Assembly (NCBI RefSeq): GCF_022899935.1
Contig: NZ_JALJCJ010000007.1
Coordinates: 261,064-325,063, forward strand
Direction of reading: 5' to 3'
Length of the DNA: 64,000 nucleotides
DNA from: Shinella curvata
GTDB lineage: Bacteria; Pseudomonadota; Alphaproteobacteria; Rhizobiales; Rhizobiaceae
Shown here: one piece after another, positions 20,946 to 29,652 of the stretch
Numbering within the stretch: the stretch's first letter is position 1
How the letters are laid out: every line of letters starts with the position of its first letter
Position numbers and translations under genes: made by a program
Notes under the pieces: generated by a model
Databases searched by the model: none
What the model was told of the DNA's origin: nothing
The model's input: the letters and a program-made list of their open reading frames with translations, nothing else

Positions 20946-21431
20946 TTACTCGGCTTCGTTGGCCGGGGCGGCGTTCAGCTGGCCGTACTTCTCTTCGCCG
21001 AGCTTGCCGAGCAATTCCAGCTGGGTTTCGAGGAAGTCGATATGGCCTTCTTCGTCGATCAGCAGCTCTTCGAACAGCTTCATCGTGACGTAATCGCCCG
21101 CCGCGTGACAGATGTCGCGCGAGTTCTTGTAGGCCTTGCGGGCGTCGTACTCGCCGGCGAGGTCGGCTTCCAGAACTTCCTTGACGTTCTGGCCGATGCG
21201 CAGCGGCGCAACCGTCTGCAGATTCGGGTGACCTTCAAGGAAGATGATACGGGCAACGAGCTTGTCGGCGTGCTGCATCTCTTCGATGGACTCGGCACGC
21301 TCCTTCTTGGCGAGAAGCGTGTAACCCCAGTCCTCGAGAAGGCGGTAGTGGAGCCAGTACTGGTTGACAGCACCCAGCTCGAGATAGAGCGCTTCGTTAA
21401 GCTGCTCGATGACTTTTTTGTCGCCTTTCAA
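20946..21431 (-). CDS. bfr: Bacterioferritin, TTG start
   Basis: The 161-residue four-helix ferritin has [26 protein letters not shown], the haem-ligand methionine region [18 protein letters not shown], and ferroxidase ligands including [12 protein letters not shown]. Bfr forms a haem-containing 24-mer that stores ferric iron. I place the start at TTG 21431: it gives [10 protein letters not shown], the normal Bfr opening, and has AGGAGAG 6 nt upstream. The upstream ATG at 21455 would add an 8-residue extension and has no such site. Its start lies inside the end of bfd (35-nt overlap), so the two are coupled. Confidence 0.93.
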   Translation of the reverse strand: MKGDKKVIEQLNEALYLELGAVNQYWLHYRLLEDWGYTLLAKKERAESIEEMQHADKLVARIIFLEGHPNLQTVAPLRIGQNVKEVLEADLAGEYDARKAYKNSRDICHAAGDYVTMKLFEELLIDEEGHIDFLETQLELLGKLGEEKYGQLNAAPANEAE

Positions 21432-21708
21432 GATCCGCTCTCCTGTTTTCTTCATGGAATTGTTTGAGGCGGGTCATGAAATCAAATATCTCGTCGCCCG
21501 TCGAGTCACGGCGGGCGTGGTACTGCTCCGTTGTGCGGATGATGATGTCGACGACGTTGGGAAAACAGCCGCAGCAGCGGCCGCGTTTTTGCATCGCGTG
21601 ATAGACCTTTGCAGGCACGATCAGCTGCCAACAGTCCTCATCGAGGAGGCTGTTGACCACGTCGACAATGTCCTTGTCGGTGATGAAATTGCAGCTGCAA
21701 ACGAGCAT
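21397..21708 (-). CDS. bfd: Bacterioferritin-associated ferredoxin (2Fe-2S)
   Basis: The protein begins [14 protein letters not shown] with the CxC pair and has the second pair in [10 protein letters not shown], the CxC..CxxC arrangement of Bfd. Bfd docks on bacterioferritin and passes electrons to release stored iron. At 103 residues it is longer than the 64-residue E. coli protein because of a charged C-terminal tail. The frame is open upstream to 21777, but ATG 21708 is where homology begins. An Irr-like operator lies about 100 nt upstream. Order bfd then bfr, overlapping, on the minus strand. Confidence 0.9.
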   Translation of the reverse strand: MLVCSCNFITDKDIVDVVNSLLDEDCWQLIVPAKVYHAMQKRGRCCGCFPNVVDIIIRTTEQYHARRDSTGDEIFDFMTRLKQFHEENRRADLERRQKSHRAA

Positions 21709-21809
21709 TTCGTCTAGCCTGTCATACGCAAAGCACTGAGTTTCCGGCATTAAGCAAAAGAGGACATTGAGTGTCAAGAATGAATGGGTCAGCCTTACTG
21801 ACTCAATAG

Positions 21810-21826
21810 TTTAGAGTCTTTCTAAT
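21810..21826. promoter_or_regulatory. Irr-type iron-control element (ICE box) upstream of bfd-bfr
   Basis: TTTAGAG-TCT-TTCTAAT differs from the ICE consensus TTTAGAA-N3-TTCTAAA at one base in each half. In Rhizobiales, Irr binds such boxes and represses or activates iron genes, bacterioferritin included. A possible -10 (TAAACT on the minus strand) overlaps it, which would fit repression. The rest of the 21709-22095 gap shows no gene. Confidence 0.6.
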
Positions 21827-22095
21827 CTTGACTGAAATCATCGTCTTTTCAGCGGGTTACAGTTCGATGACAATCGAAAACGCATCACGCGGATGCGTCA
21901 AACTGACCGATCACGAATTGTTGCAAAACCCGTTTTAACACCGATTTTTTCCGAATCCGGCAAAGCATCGTGAAAAGCCTCGATGCCGAATCGGCGGACA
22001 ATCCGCCCAGCCCCGGCGCTGACGGCATGCGCTTTACAAAATTCGACCCTCGAAAAATCCGAGAAATCGTCTATATGACGGGCAAAGGAGAGCCC

Positions 22096-22530
22096 ATGGC
22101 CCGCATTGACCAGACCGAGGATTGGCGCAACCGCCACGCCCCGACCATCAGCACGTTCGAATCGCTGGCACTGGAATCCTATGGCCACCTGCCGGAAGAG
22201 TTCCGTGCGCTGACGGGTAACCTCATCATCGAGATCGCCGAGTTCCCAAGCGACGACGTGTTCGAGGACATGGCGCTGGAAACGCCGTTCGATCTGCTGG
22301 GCCTGTTCGAAGGCCGCGGCATCAGCGAGCGCTTCACCGTCGAGACCGGCGAAATGGCGAACCGCATCACCCTCTATCGCCGCCCGATCCTCGACTACTG
22401 GGCCGAGAACGAGGAAACGCTCGGCGACATCGTCACCCACGTGCTCATCCATGAGATCGGCCACCATTTCGGTCTGTCGGACGACGACATGGAGCGCATC
22501 GAGGCGAGCGCGGAAGTCGCGGCGGGCTGA
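22096..22530 (+). CDS. Zincin-like metallopeptidase (DUF1025 family)
   Basis: The 144-residue protein carries HVLIHEIGHHFGLSDDDM, an HExxH zinc motif followed by the family's GLSDDDME ending, plus LPEEFRAL and FEGRGI. Members are small predicted cytosolic metallopeptidases of the PF06262 group, with unknown substrate. ATG 22096 has AAAGGAGAGCCC directly in front and gives MARIDQTEDW; the open frame extends upstream to 21970 without support. Confidence 0.88.
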   Translation: MARIDQTEDWRNRHAPTISTFESLALESYGHLPEEFRALTGNLIIEIAEFPSDDVFEDMALETPFDLLGLFEGRGISERFTVETGEMANRITLYRRPILDYWAENEETLGDIVTHVLIHEIGHHFGLSDDDMERIEASAEVAAG

Positions 22531-22553
22531 CCGCCGCGATCGATGTTTTCGGC

Positions 22554-22760
22554 TTACTGCTCGGACAACTTGATGTCGGGCGTATAGTCCTTGCCCGGCA
22601 CGTCCTTCACGACCGCCTGACCGCATTGCATGACCTTGGCATCGGCATTGTAGGCATAGGTCGGCGAGCCGTGCAGCTCCCAGCCCCTGTTCAGCGCCAG
22701 CGTCACCTTGTGGCAGAAGCTGGCGTCGTCGATGGCGGTGAGGAAGCGGTAGACTTTCAT
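22554..22760 (-). CDS. DUF1737-domain small protein
   Basis: The 68-residue protein MKVYRFLTAIDDASFCHKV..LNRGWELHGSPTYAYN matches the DUF1737 pattern, where a short strand-helix-strand unit with a GW(E/Q)L(H/Y)G motif recurs. The function is unknown. Its ATG overlaps the stop of the upstream CoA-ester lyase gene by 4 nt, so they are co-translated. It contains two cysteines and no signal peptide. Confidence 0.85.
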   Translation of the reverse strand: MKVYRFLTAIDDASFCHKVTLALNRGWELHGSPTYAYNADAKVMQCGQAVVKDVPGKDYTPDIKLSEQ

Positions 22761-23680
22761 GCGGTTCTCTTTCTCTCGTTGATCAGGTCGACCCTGGCGA
22801 GCAGACGCTCGGCCTGGTCGGCGTGGAGCTTTTCGACCATGCGGCCGGCAATAGTGACCACCGCCTTGCCCGCATTGTCGGGTGCGGCGAAGGCCGCGAC
22901 GATCGCCAGCGCCTCGGCGGCCTCCGCCTCCGTCACGCCATAGACCGCGTTGGCGGCGTCGATCTGCGCCGGGTGGATCAGCATCTTGCCGTCGAACCCC
23001 ATCTGCCGGCCCTGGCGGCATTCCGCCTCAAGGCCCTCGGCATCTGCAAAGTCGTTGAAGACGGCATCGACGACATCGAGCCCGAAAGCGCGTGCGGCAA
23101 CGACCACCTGGAGCAACAGCGGCGCGAGATAGGGGCGGCCGGGAATGTCGGCAATGCCGGTTTCCTTGCGCAGGTCGTTGAGACCGACGACAAAACAATC
23201 GAGCCTTCCGCCCTCCGTGCGGCCCGTCTCGGCGATGGCTGCGATGTTGAGAAGGCCGGCGGCCGTCTCGATCATCGCCCAGAGCCGCGGCCCCCAGTCG
23301 CGGTCATCATCGGCACCCGCCTCGGAGAGCCAGTCCGCCACGGTCAGCACGTCTTGCGGTTCGGAAACCTTCGACAGCAGTACGGCATCGGGCATGCAGT
23401 CCAGCACCGCCTCAAGGTCGAGTGCACCATCCGGCCCGTCGAGCGGATTGATACGAATGACATATTCGCGGCCCGAGGCGCGGTCGAGCGTGGCGAAATG
23501 CGCAACCAGCGCGGCGCGCGCCTCCGCCTTCTTTTCCGGCAGGACGGAATCTTCGAGATCGAAGAGAACCACGTCGCAATCGAGCGCCGGGGACCTGGCC
23601 AGCGCCCTGGCATTGATGGCGGGAACGCTCAGCACCGAGCGGCGCAGGCGAAGCGGATGGTGGTGCGGGGTCCTGTTCAT
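22757..23680 (-). CDS. HpcH/HpaI-type CoA-ester lyase (CitE-like)
   Basis: The 307-residue TIM-barrel protein has LRRSVLSVPAINARAL, FDLEDSVLPEKK (Mg2+ and substrate region), RINPLDG, and FDGKMLIHPAQIDAANAVYG near the C-terminus. These are marks of the citrate lyase beta-subunit-like family, which cleaves malyl-, citramalyl- or related CoA thioesters. The lone gene lacks citrate lyase alpha and gamma partners, so it is a stand-alone lyase. The exact substrate is unclear. Start ATG 23680. It is followed in the same operon by the DUF1737 gene. Confidence 0.9.
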   Translation of the reverse strand: MNRTPHHHPLRLRRSVLSVPAINARALARSPALDCDVVLFDLEDSVLPEKKAEARAALVAHFATLDRASGREYVIRINPLDGPDGALDLEAVLDCMPDAVLLSKVSEPQDVLTVADWLSEAGADDDRDWGPRLWAMIETAAGLLNIAAIAETGRTEGGRLDCFVVGLNDLRKETGIADIPGRPYLAPLLLQVVVAARAFGLDVVDAVFNDFADAEGLEAECRQGRQMGFDGKMLIHPAQIDAANAVYGVTEAEAAEALAIVAAFAAPDNAGKAVVTIAGRMVEKLHADQAERLLARVDLINERKRTA

Positions 23681-23788
23681 GCGCTCTTTGTGCCGCGCTT
23701 TGCCGCAGCCGGCAAGCGTCCAGAGATTCGGCCTTGCAATGAACAAAATCGCCCCCCACATTGCTTCTTGCAGAAAGGGCAAATCAAA

Positions 23789-24043
23789 ATGCAGCGTATC
23801 CGCTCCATCCTCTTCACCGTCTTCGCCATGCTGGTCGCCAGCGCAACTGTCGTGTTCGCAGCCTCGATCGGCCTTGCCATCGCCGGCATCGCTGCCGTGC
23901 TGATGCTCGGCTCCATGCTCGCAGGCAAGCTCCAGCCGGCACCCGTCCGCGCCACGGCGCGCGCGCGCAACGACCGTGCGGCCCCCGGCCAGCGCGAGCC
24001 GCGCATCTGGAACGACGGTCGCGGGACGATCATCGACCTCTAA
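23789..24043 (+). CDS. Small membrane protein
   Basis: An 84-residue protein with one or two hydrophobic segments (about 7-45: ILFTVFAMLVASATVVF and IGLAIAGIAAVLMLGS) and an arginine-rich soluble tail ending GTIIDL. GAAAGGGC precedes the start. Similar short proteins occur in Rhizobiaceae next to leuD, but no function is known to me. The codon pattern matches the neighbours, so I think it is real. Confidence 0.7.
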   Translation: MQRIRSILFTVFAMLVASATVVFAASIGLAIAGIAAVLMLGSMLAGKLQPAPVRATARARNDRAAPGQREPRIWNDGRGTIIDL

Positions 24044-24196
24044 GGCGAGGTCTCCCCTCCCCATAGGGATATCCGGGCGCCTCCTTGCGCCCGGCGGCTG
24101 CGTTTGCGGCCCTCGATCAAGATTTCCCTTCAAATTCCGGGAAAACTGATCTAAACGCTTGGCAAAATCACACCACCGCATTTCGAGGGTTTCCGC

Positions 24197-24802
24197 ATGG
24201 ACAAGTTCGTCAAGCTGACCGGCGTCGCCGCACCGCTCCCCGTCGTCAATATCGACACGGACATGATCATTCCGAAGGACTACCTCAAGACGATCAAGCG
24301 CACGGGCCTCGGCAAGGGCCTGTTCGCCGAAGCGCGCTACAATGAAGACGGTAGCGTCAACGAGACCTTCGTGCTGAACAAGCCCGCCTACCAGAACGCC
24401 ACGATCCTCGTCGCCGGCGACAATTTCGGCTGCGGCTCCTCGCGCGAACACGCCCCGTGGGCGCTGCTCGACTTCGGCATCCGCTGCGTCATCTCCACCA
24501 GCTTCGCCGACATCTTCTACAACAACTGTTTCAAGAACGGCATCCTGCCGATCGTCGTCAGCCAGGACGACCTGGACAAGCTGATGGATGACGCCGGCCG
24601 CGGCGCCAACGCCATCCTGACCGTCGACCTGGAAGCCCAGGAAATCACCGGCCCCGATGGCGGCCGCATCGGCTTCGAGATCGACGCCTTCCGCCGCCAC
24701 TGCCTGCTGAACGGCCTTGACGATATCGGCCTGACACTGGAAAAGGCCGGCTCGATCGACAGCTTCGAGAAGCAGAACGCCTCCGTGCGTCCCTGGGCCT
24801 GA
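24197..24802 (+). CDS. leuD: 3-isopropylmalate dehydratase, small subunit
   Basis: The 201-residue swivel-domain subunit has [18 protein letters not shown] and the signature [17 protein letters not shown]. With LeuC (not in the window) it isomerises 2- to 3-isopropylmalate in leucine synthesis. A Rid-family gene starts 4 nt later and leuB lies 0.5 kb downstream, so leuD, the Rid gene and leuB form a likely expression group, while leuC is elsewhere. Confidence 0.97.
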   Translation: MDKFVKLTGVAAPLPVVNIDTDMIIPKDYLKTIKRTGLGKGLFAEARYNEDGSVNETFVLNKPAYQNATILVAGDNFGCGSSREHAPWALLDFGIRCVISTSFADIFYNNCFKNGILPIVVSQDDLDKLMDDAGRGANAILTVDLEAQEITGPDGGRIGFEIDAFRRHCLLNGLDDIGLTLEKAGSIDSFEKQNASVRPWA

Positions 24803-24806
24803 TCCC

Positions 24807-25187
24807 ATGCGCCGGTTGATTTCATCCGGCTCTCCTTTTGAAGCGACGGCAGGCTATTCGCGCGCCGTCGTTCAGGGTGATTGGTGCTTCGTCTCCGGGA
24901 CGACCGGCTACGACTACGCCACCATGACCATGCCCGACAGCGTCGAAGACCAGACGCGCAACTGCCTCGCCACGATCGGCAAGGTTCTGGTCGATGCCGG
25001 CTTCTCTTTCGACGATGTCGTGCGCTGCCATTACTATGTGACAGAGGCCGCCTTCGCCGATCGTGTCTTCCCGATCCTCGGAGAAACCTTCGGCACGATC
25101 CGCCCGGCTGCCACCATGGTCGTCTGCGACCTCATCCGGCCGGAAATGCTGATCGAAATCGAAGTTACAGCACTTCGCGGAAAATAG
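24807..25187 (+). CDS. Rid-family protein lacking the catalytic arginine
   Basis: The 126-residue YjgF/YER057c/UK114 fold shows YSRAVVQGDWCFVSGTTGYD, VRCHYYVT and the C-terminal IEIEVTAL. In RidA the substrate carboxylate is held by an arginine in PARSCVEV; here the same place reads RPAATMVV with alanine instead. Rid groups without that arginine are not thought to deaminate enamines, so this is probably not a true RidA. It starts 4 nt after leuD. ATG 24807 is the only reasonable start. Confidence 0.88.
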   Translation: MRRLISSGSPFEATAGYSRAVVQGDWCFVSGTTGYDYATMTMPDSVEDQTRNCLATIGKVLVDAGFSFDDVVRCHYYVTEAAFADRVFPILGETFGTIRPAATMVVCDLIRPEMLIEIEVTALRGK

Positions 25188-25295
25188 CCGACAGGCGAAT
25201 GCTTGCGCGCAAAATTCTTTCGTTACGGCGATTTTCCTTGAACGGAAGTTGCGCTAAGAAGCGCGCGACCATTTCGTGACCTCAAGGAAAATCCC

Positions 25296-26405
25296 ATGAC
25301 AGCGCGTAACCTCCTCCTCCTGCCCGGCGACGGCATCGGCCCGGAAGCCATGGCGGAAGTCCGCAAGATCATCGCCTATATGAACGCCGAACTCGGCGCC
25401 GGTTTCACGACCGACGAAGGCCTCGTCGGCGGCTCGGCCTATGACGCCCATGGCGTGGCGATCTCGGAAGGCGACATGGAGAAGGCGCTTGCGGCCGACG
25501 CCGTGCTGTTCGGCGCCGTCGGCGGCCCGAAGTGGGATGCCGTTCCCTATGAGGTGCGCCCGGAAGCCGGCCTGCTGCGCCTGCGCAAGGACCTGAAGCT
25601 CTTCGCGAACCTGCGCCCGGCGATCTGCTACCCGGCGCTCGCCAACGCGTCCTCGCTGAAGCCGGAACTCGTCGAGGGCCTCGATATCCTCATCGTGCGC
25701 GAGCTGACGGGCGGCGTTTACTTCGGCGAGCCGAAGGAAATCATCGATCTCGGCAACGGTCAGAAGCGCGGCATCGACACGCAGGTCTATGACACCTACG
25801 AGATCGAGCGTATCGCCGGTGTGGCGTTCGAACTGGCCCGTACACGCGGCAACCGCGTCTGCTCGATGGAAAAGCGCAACGTCATGAAGTCGGGCGTTCT
25901 GTGGAACCAGGTCGTGACCGAAACACACAAGCGCGCCTATTCCGACGTGCAACTCGAGCACATGCTGGCCGACGCCGGCGGCATGCAGCTGGTGCGCGCG
26001 CCCAAGCAGTTCGACGTCATCGTGACGGACAACCTGTTCGGCGACATGCTCTCCGACGTCGCCGCCATGCTGACCGGTTCGCTCGGCATGCTGCCGTCCG
26101 CCTCGCTCGGCGCGCCGGATGCCAAGGGCCAGCGCAAGGCGCTCTACGAGCCCGTGCATGGCTCGGCGCCTGACATTGCCGGCAAGGGCATCGCCAACCC
26201 GATCGCCATGATCGCCTCCTTCGCCATGTGCCTGCGCTACTCGTTCAACATGGTCGCGGAAGCCGATAATCTGGAGAAAGCGATCGCCGAAGTGCTCGAC
26301 AGCGGCATCCGCACGGGCGACATCATGTCGGAAGGCAGCCGCCAGGTCGGTACGACCGAAATGGGCGACGCCATCCTCACCGTCTTCAAGAGACTGTCGG
26401 CCTGA
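25296..26405 (+). CDS. leuB: 3-isopropylmalate dehydrogenase
   Basis: The 369-residue beta-decarboxylating dehydrogenase has [23 protein letters not shown], the metal/substrate region [19 protein letters not shown], and [22 protein letters not shown]. It oxidises and decarboxylates 3-isopropylmalate with NAD+ in leucine synthesis. The 108-nt gap after the Rid gene allows its own promoter. A hairpin terminator follows at 26423. Confidence 0.97.
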   Translation: MTARNLLLLPGDGIGPEAMAEVRKIIAYMNAELGAGFTTDEGLVGGSAYDAHGVAISEGDMEKALAADAVLFGAVGGPKWDAVPYEVRPEAGLLRLRKDLKLFANLRPAICYPALANASSLKPELVEGLDILIVRELTGGVYFGEPKEIIDLGNGQKRGIDTQVYDTYEIERIAGVAFELARTRGNRVCSMEKRNVMKSGVLWNQVVTETHKRAYSDVQLEHMLADAGGMQLVRAPKQFDVIVTDNLFGDMLSDVAAMLTGSLGMLPSASLGAPDAKGQRKALYEPVHGSAPDIAGKGIANPIAMIASFAMCLRYSFNMVAEADNLEKAIAEVLDSGIRTGDIMSEGSRQVGTTEMGDAILTVFKRLSA

Positions 26406-26422
26406 GCCGAACCCCATCGCTG

Positions 26423-26460
26423 AAAAGGCTCCCGGTGCCATCGCTGCGGGGGCCTTTTTC
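26423..26460 (+). terminator. Terminator of leuB
   Basis: AAAAGGC-T-CCCG pairs with CGGG-G-GCCTTTTT, ending in a T-run, 18 nt after the leuB stop. Confidence 0.8.
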
Positions 26461-26526
26461 GTTTGCATCCCTTGAAAAGCCGCGTTGCGCCCGCACATGG
26501 AGACGACGTATCTGCAAGGGAAAGAC

Positions 26527-27219
26527 ATGAACCGATCGCTCGCGACCTCTTCGCTCTGGATCCTCGCCGCCACCGCCGTGCTCGTCGTGGTGCTTCTTCC
26601 CTTCGATCCCGCGATATCGCAGCGCGCCCAGGGACTTCCCGGCGCCGTCGTCACCTTCAACCAGCGCATTACCGATTTCGGCACCTTTAGCTGGATGATC
26701 TACGGCTCCGGCTTTCTCGTCATCCTCGCCTATGTGGCACACCGGATCAGCCGCAACGAGACACTGACAGGCCAGACGCGGACCGCATGGCGCCTGCCGC
26801 TCTACTTCTTCGTGACCACGGGGGCGACCACGTCGCTGGTGCATCTCATCAAGCTCATCGTCGGCCGCGCCCGGCCGGAACTCTTTGCCGACCATGGCGC
26901 CTACAGCCTGACGCCCTTCGCCTATCACGACCTCTATTCCAGCTTTCCGTCCGGCCATTCGGCCGCCGTCGGCGCCTTCTTCGGTGCCTTCTCCATGCTG
27001 GTGCCGCGCCTGCGGCCGCTCTTCCTGCTCGGTGCGCTGGTAATCGGTCTCTCGCGTATCATCGTCGGCGCGCATTATCCGAGCGACGTCGCCGCCGGCC
27101 TGCTGCTCGGCCTCTGGACGGCGATCGCCACCGCCTTCGTCTTCGCCCACAGGGACTGGCTCTTCCGCTTCGATGCGCGCGGCTGGCCCTTGCCGAAATC
27201 CATGCTGCCGAAACCCTGA
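26527..27219 (+). CDS. PAP2-family membrane phosphatase
   Basis: The 230-residue protein has several membrane segments and the three PAP2 motifs: KLIVGRARPEL (about 111-121), FPSGHSAA (about 139-146) and SRIIVGAHYPSDV (about 177-189), including the catalytic histidines. Such enzymes dephosphorylate lipid phosphates such as undecaprenyl pyrophosphate or phosphatidic/lipid A phosphate at the periplasmic face. I prefer ATG 26527 (AAGGGA upstream) to the in-frame ATGs at 26485 and 26497. It is convergent with the MHS transporter across an ACCCGGC/GCCGGGT hairpin at about 27231-27258. Confidence 0.9.
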   Translation: MNRSLATSSLWILAATAVLVVVLLPFDPAISQRAQGLPGAVVTFNQRITDFGTFSWMIYGSGFLVILAYVAHRISRNETLTGQTRTAWRLPLYFFVTTGATTSLVHLIKLIVGRARPELFADHGAYSLTPFAYHDLYSSFPSGHSAAVGAFFGAFSMLVPRLRPLFLLGALVIGLSRIIVGAHYPSDVAAGLLLGLWTAIATAFVFAHRDWLFRFDARGWPLPKSMLPKP

Positions 27220-27283
27220 AACGAAGAACCCGGCCCGTGTTGCCACGCGCCGGGTCCGCCAAGGATTGTTCGGAAGGGGGTGA

Positions 27284-29173
27284 TCAATCCATGGCGTGGA
27301 TGTCGCGGTCCTTCGTTTCCGGCAGGAAGAGAAGGCCGATGACAAGGGTGAGACCTGCGAAGATGATCGGGTACCAGAGGCCGAAGTAGATATCGCCCTG
27401 GGCCGCGCTCATCGCGAAGGCCGTTGCTGGCAACAGGCCGCCGAACCAGCCGTTGCCGATATGGTACGGCAGCGACATGCCTGTGTAGCGGATGCGGGTC
27501 GGGAAGAGTTCGACCAGCAGGGCGGCGATCGGGCCGTAGACCATCGTGACGTAGATCACGAGGACCGTCAGGACGGCGATGATCGTGACCCAGTTCACGT
27601 TTGCGGGGTCCGCAACCATGGTGAAGGCACCGCCACCGGCAATCGAATAGACCGCCATATCGGTGACGCCGTTGGCTTCGTCAGCCGTCAACAGCTTGCC
27701 TTTGACAAGATCCGCTGCCGGCATCGTCGCCTTTTCGCCGGCGCGAATGGCGGCGGCATCGAGCGCGAGTTCAGGATTGGCGGCAACGAAGGCATCCAGC
27801 TTGCTCTCCGGTACCTTGGCAGCGCCGCGCACCAGCGGATAACCGCTGTCGTGAAGCGCGATATTGGTCTGCTTCTGGAAGGCAGCGTCGAGGGCCTTGG
27901 CCTGGTCGCCTGCAGCCGTCGCGTCGTAGCTGGCGATCGTCTGCTCACCGATCTTGAGCGTTGCCGGGGTGCCGGCAGCAGCGGTGGTGACGACGTCATA
28001 GGGCACCGAGTTCTTGGTGAGGAACGCGGTCGCGATATCGCACGAGGTGGTGAATTTCGCCGTGCCCGTCGGGTTGAACTGGAATTTGCAGTCATCAGGG
28101 GCGGCGGTCACCGTCGCGCGAACCGTTGCCTGCGCTTCTGCCAGAGCCGGGTTGCCGGCCCAGGTCAGCGCCTTGAAAAGCGGGAAGTAGGTCAACATGG
28201 CGAGCAGCAGGCCGGCCATGATGATCGGCTTGCGGCCGATCTTGTCCGACAGCCAGCCGAAGAAGACGAAGAAACCGGTGCCGAGCAGCAGCGAGCAGGC
28301 AACCATGATGTTGGCCGACTGGCCATCCACCTTGAGCACGCCGGTCAGGAAGAACAGCGCGTAGAACTGACCGGAATACCAGACGACGGCCTGGCCGACG
28401 ACGGCACCGAACAGCGCGAGCAGCGCGATCTTGGCGTTGCGCCACTGGCCGAAGGCTTCCGTGAGCGGTGCCTTGGAGCCCTTGCCCTCTTCCTTCATCT
28501 TCGCGAAGGCCGGCGATTCGTTCATCTTCAGGCGGATCCAGACGGAGACGCCGAGGAGAACGACCGAGAGCAGGAACGGTATGCGCCAGCCCCATTCGGC
28601 GAAGGCTTCCTTGCCGACGATGAACTGGACCGCGAGGATGACCACCAGCGACAGGAAAAGACCGAGCGTCGCCGTCGTCTGGATCCAGGACGTGAAGTAG
28701 CCGCGCTTGCCGTCGGGCGCATGCTCGGCGACATAGGTCGCGGCACCACCATATTCACCGCCGAGCGCCAGGCCCTGCAGCATGCGCAGCAGGATCAGGA
28801 TGATCGGGGCAGCGATGCCGATGGTGGCGGCACCGGGCAAGAGGCCGACGACGAAGGTCGACACGCCCATGATCAGAATCGTCACGAGGAAGGTGTATTT
28901 GCGGCCGACGAGGTCGCCGAGACGACCAAAAACCAGCGCGCCGAACGGACGCACGAGAAAGCCCGCAGCGAAAGCGAGAAGCGCGAAGATGTTGCGCGTG
29001 GTTTCCGGATACTGGCTGAAGAAGGTGGCGCCAATATAGATCGCCAGCGAACCGTAGAGATAGAAATCATACCACTCGAAGACGGTGCCGAGCGACGAGG
29101 CGAAAATCACCTTCTTCTGCTCGCCCGTCATGGGCGCCGACTTGGCGTTGCCCACGGTCGAAACGTTTGCCAT
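27284..29173 (-). CDS. MHS-family MFS transporter with a large inserted periplasmic loop
   Basis: The 629-residue protein has the MHS opening SSLGTVFEWYDFYLYG, the loop motif GRLGDLVGRKYTF and its second copy GWLSDKIGRKPIIM. The last three membrane segments are TIIAVLTVLVIYV.., GMSLPYHIGNGWFGG.. and FGLWYPIIFAG... Between the helix following GRKPIIM and the TIIAVLTVL helix lies about 187 residues (338-524), rich in Ala, Lys and Asp with two cysteines, predicted periplasmic. Typical family members are about 430-450 residues. Substrate unknown (dicarboxylates, betaine or similar are known for the family). ATG 29173 is preceded by GAGGACAAACAA. Confidence 0.9.
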   Translation of the reverse strand: MANVSTVGNAKSAPMTGEQKKVIFASSLGTVFEWYDFYLYGSLAIYIGATFFSQYPETTRNIFALLAFAAGFLVRPFGALVFGRLGDLVGRKYTFLVTILIMGVSTFVVGLLPGAATIGIAAPIILILLRMLQGLALGGEYGGAATYVAEHAPDGKRGYFTSWIQTTATLGLFLSLVVILAVQFIVGKEAFAEWGWRIPFLLSVVLLGVSVWIRLKMNESPAFAKMKEEGKGSKAPLTEAFGQWRNAKIALLALFGAVVGQAVVWYSGQFYALFFLTGVLKVDGQSANIMVACSLLLGTGFFVFFGWLSDKIGRKPIIMAGLLLAMLTYFPLFKALTWAGNPALAEAQATVRATVTAAPDDCKFQFNPTGTAKFTTSCDIATAFLTKNSVPYDVVTTAAAGTPATLKIGEQTIASYDATAAGDQAKALDAAFQKQTNIALHDSGYPLVRGAAKVPESKLDAFVAANPELALDAAAIRAGEKATMPAADLVKGKLLTADEANGVTDMAVYSIAGGGAFTMVADPANVNWVTIIAVLTVLVIYVTMVYGPIAALLVELFPTRIRYTGMSLPYHIGNGWFGGLLPATAFAMSAAQGDIYFGLWYPIIFAGLTLVIGLLFLPETKDRDIHAMD

Positions 29174-29652
29174 TTGTTTGTCCTCCACAAAAACGGCGTG
29201 TCGGGGCAGCCCATGGGGTCCGGAGTTTCTCCCTAAAACGCCGGACGGGGTGCGCCTGATGGAAGGATGGCAGAAAATGAAACGCCGCATCAGCGCTGCT
29301 TTGGGCTTATGACTTTCGGCGTAAGACTTTCGTCGAGGGCCCGCGAAATGCCGGAAGTCGCATGGAAGGCTTGACTCTTCGGCAGATGAGCGTATTCAGC
29401 ACCCACGCAAGGGAACCGCCATGTACCGCTTTGGACAGTCCATCGCTCGCATGATCGCTCCGGCATTCAACGCCGGACGGGTTCGCTATTGCGTATCGAT
29501 TTCCAAAACAATGGCCAAAACGACGACGAAAACCGTCTGACGTCTCTGGCCACCGCTCTCTCCCCGGTATGGCCGGGGACAGAAACCCGCGCTCCTGGCC
29601 GGCGGGTTTCCCTCCAAAACCCGCGGAGAGACAGAGAAAGAGAGCTTTAGTC
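29174..29652 (+). other. 479-bp asd leader region with a candidate 39-codon ORF
   Basis: Between the divergent transporter and asd there is a predicted asd promoter (29371-29398), a hairpin GAAACCCGC..GCGGGTTTC (about 29581-29611), and a short open frame 29421-29540 preceded by AAGGGAACC. The frame encodes MYRFGQSIARMIAPAFNAGR.. and is rich in Lys and Thr at its end. I have no family match for it and cannot say it is translated; it may be a leader peptide or chance. Confidence 0.3.
29371..29398 (+). promoter_or_regulatory. Predicted promoter of asd
   Basis: TTGACT (29371-29376), 16-nt spacer and TATTCA (29393-29398) on the plus strand, about 250 nt upstream of the asd start. Confidence 0.5.

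Noticed and set aside
27296-29236. 646-codon open frame antisense to the MHS transporter
   Set aside because: No family motif; highly charged composition typical of a shadow frame.
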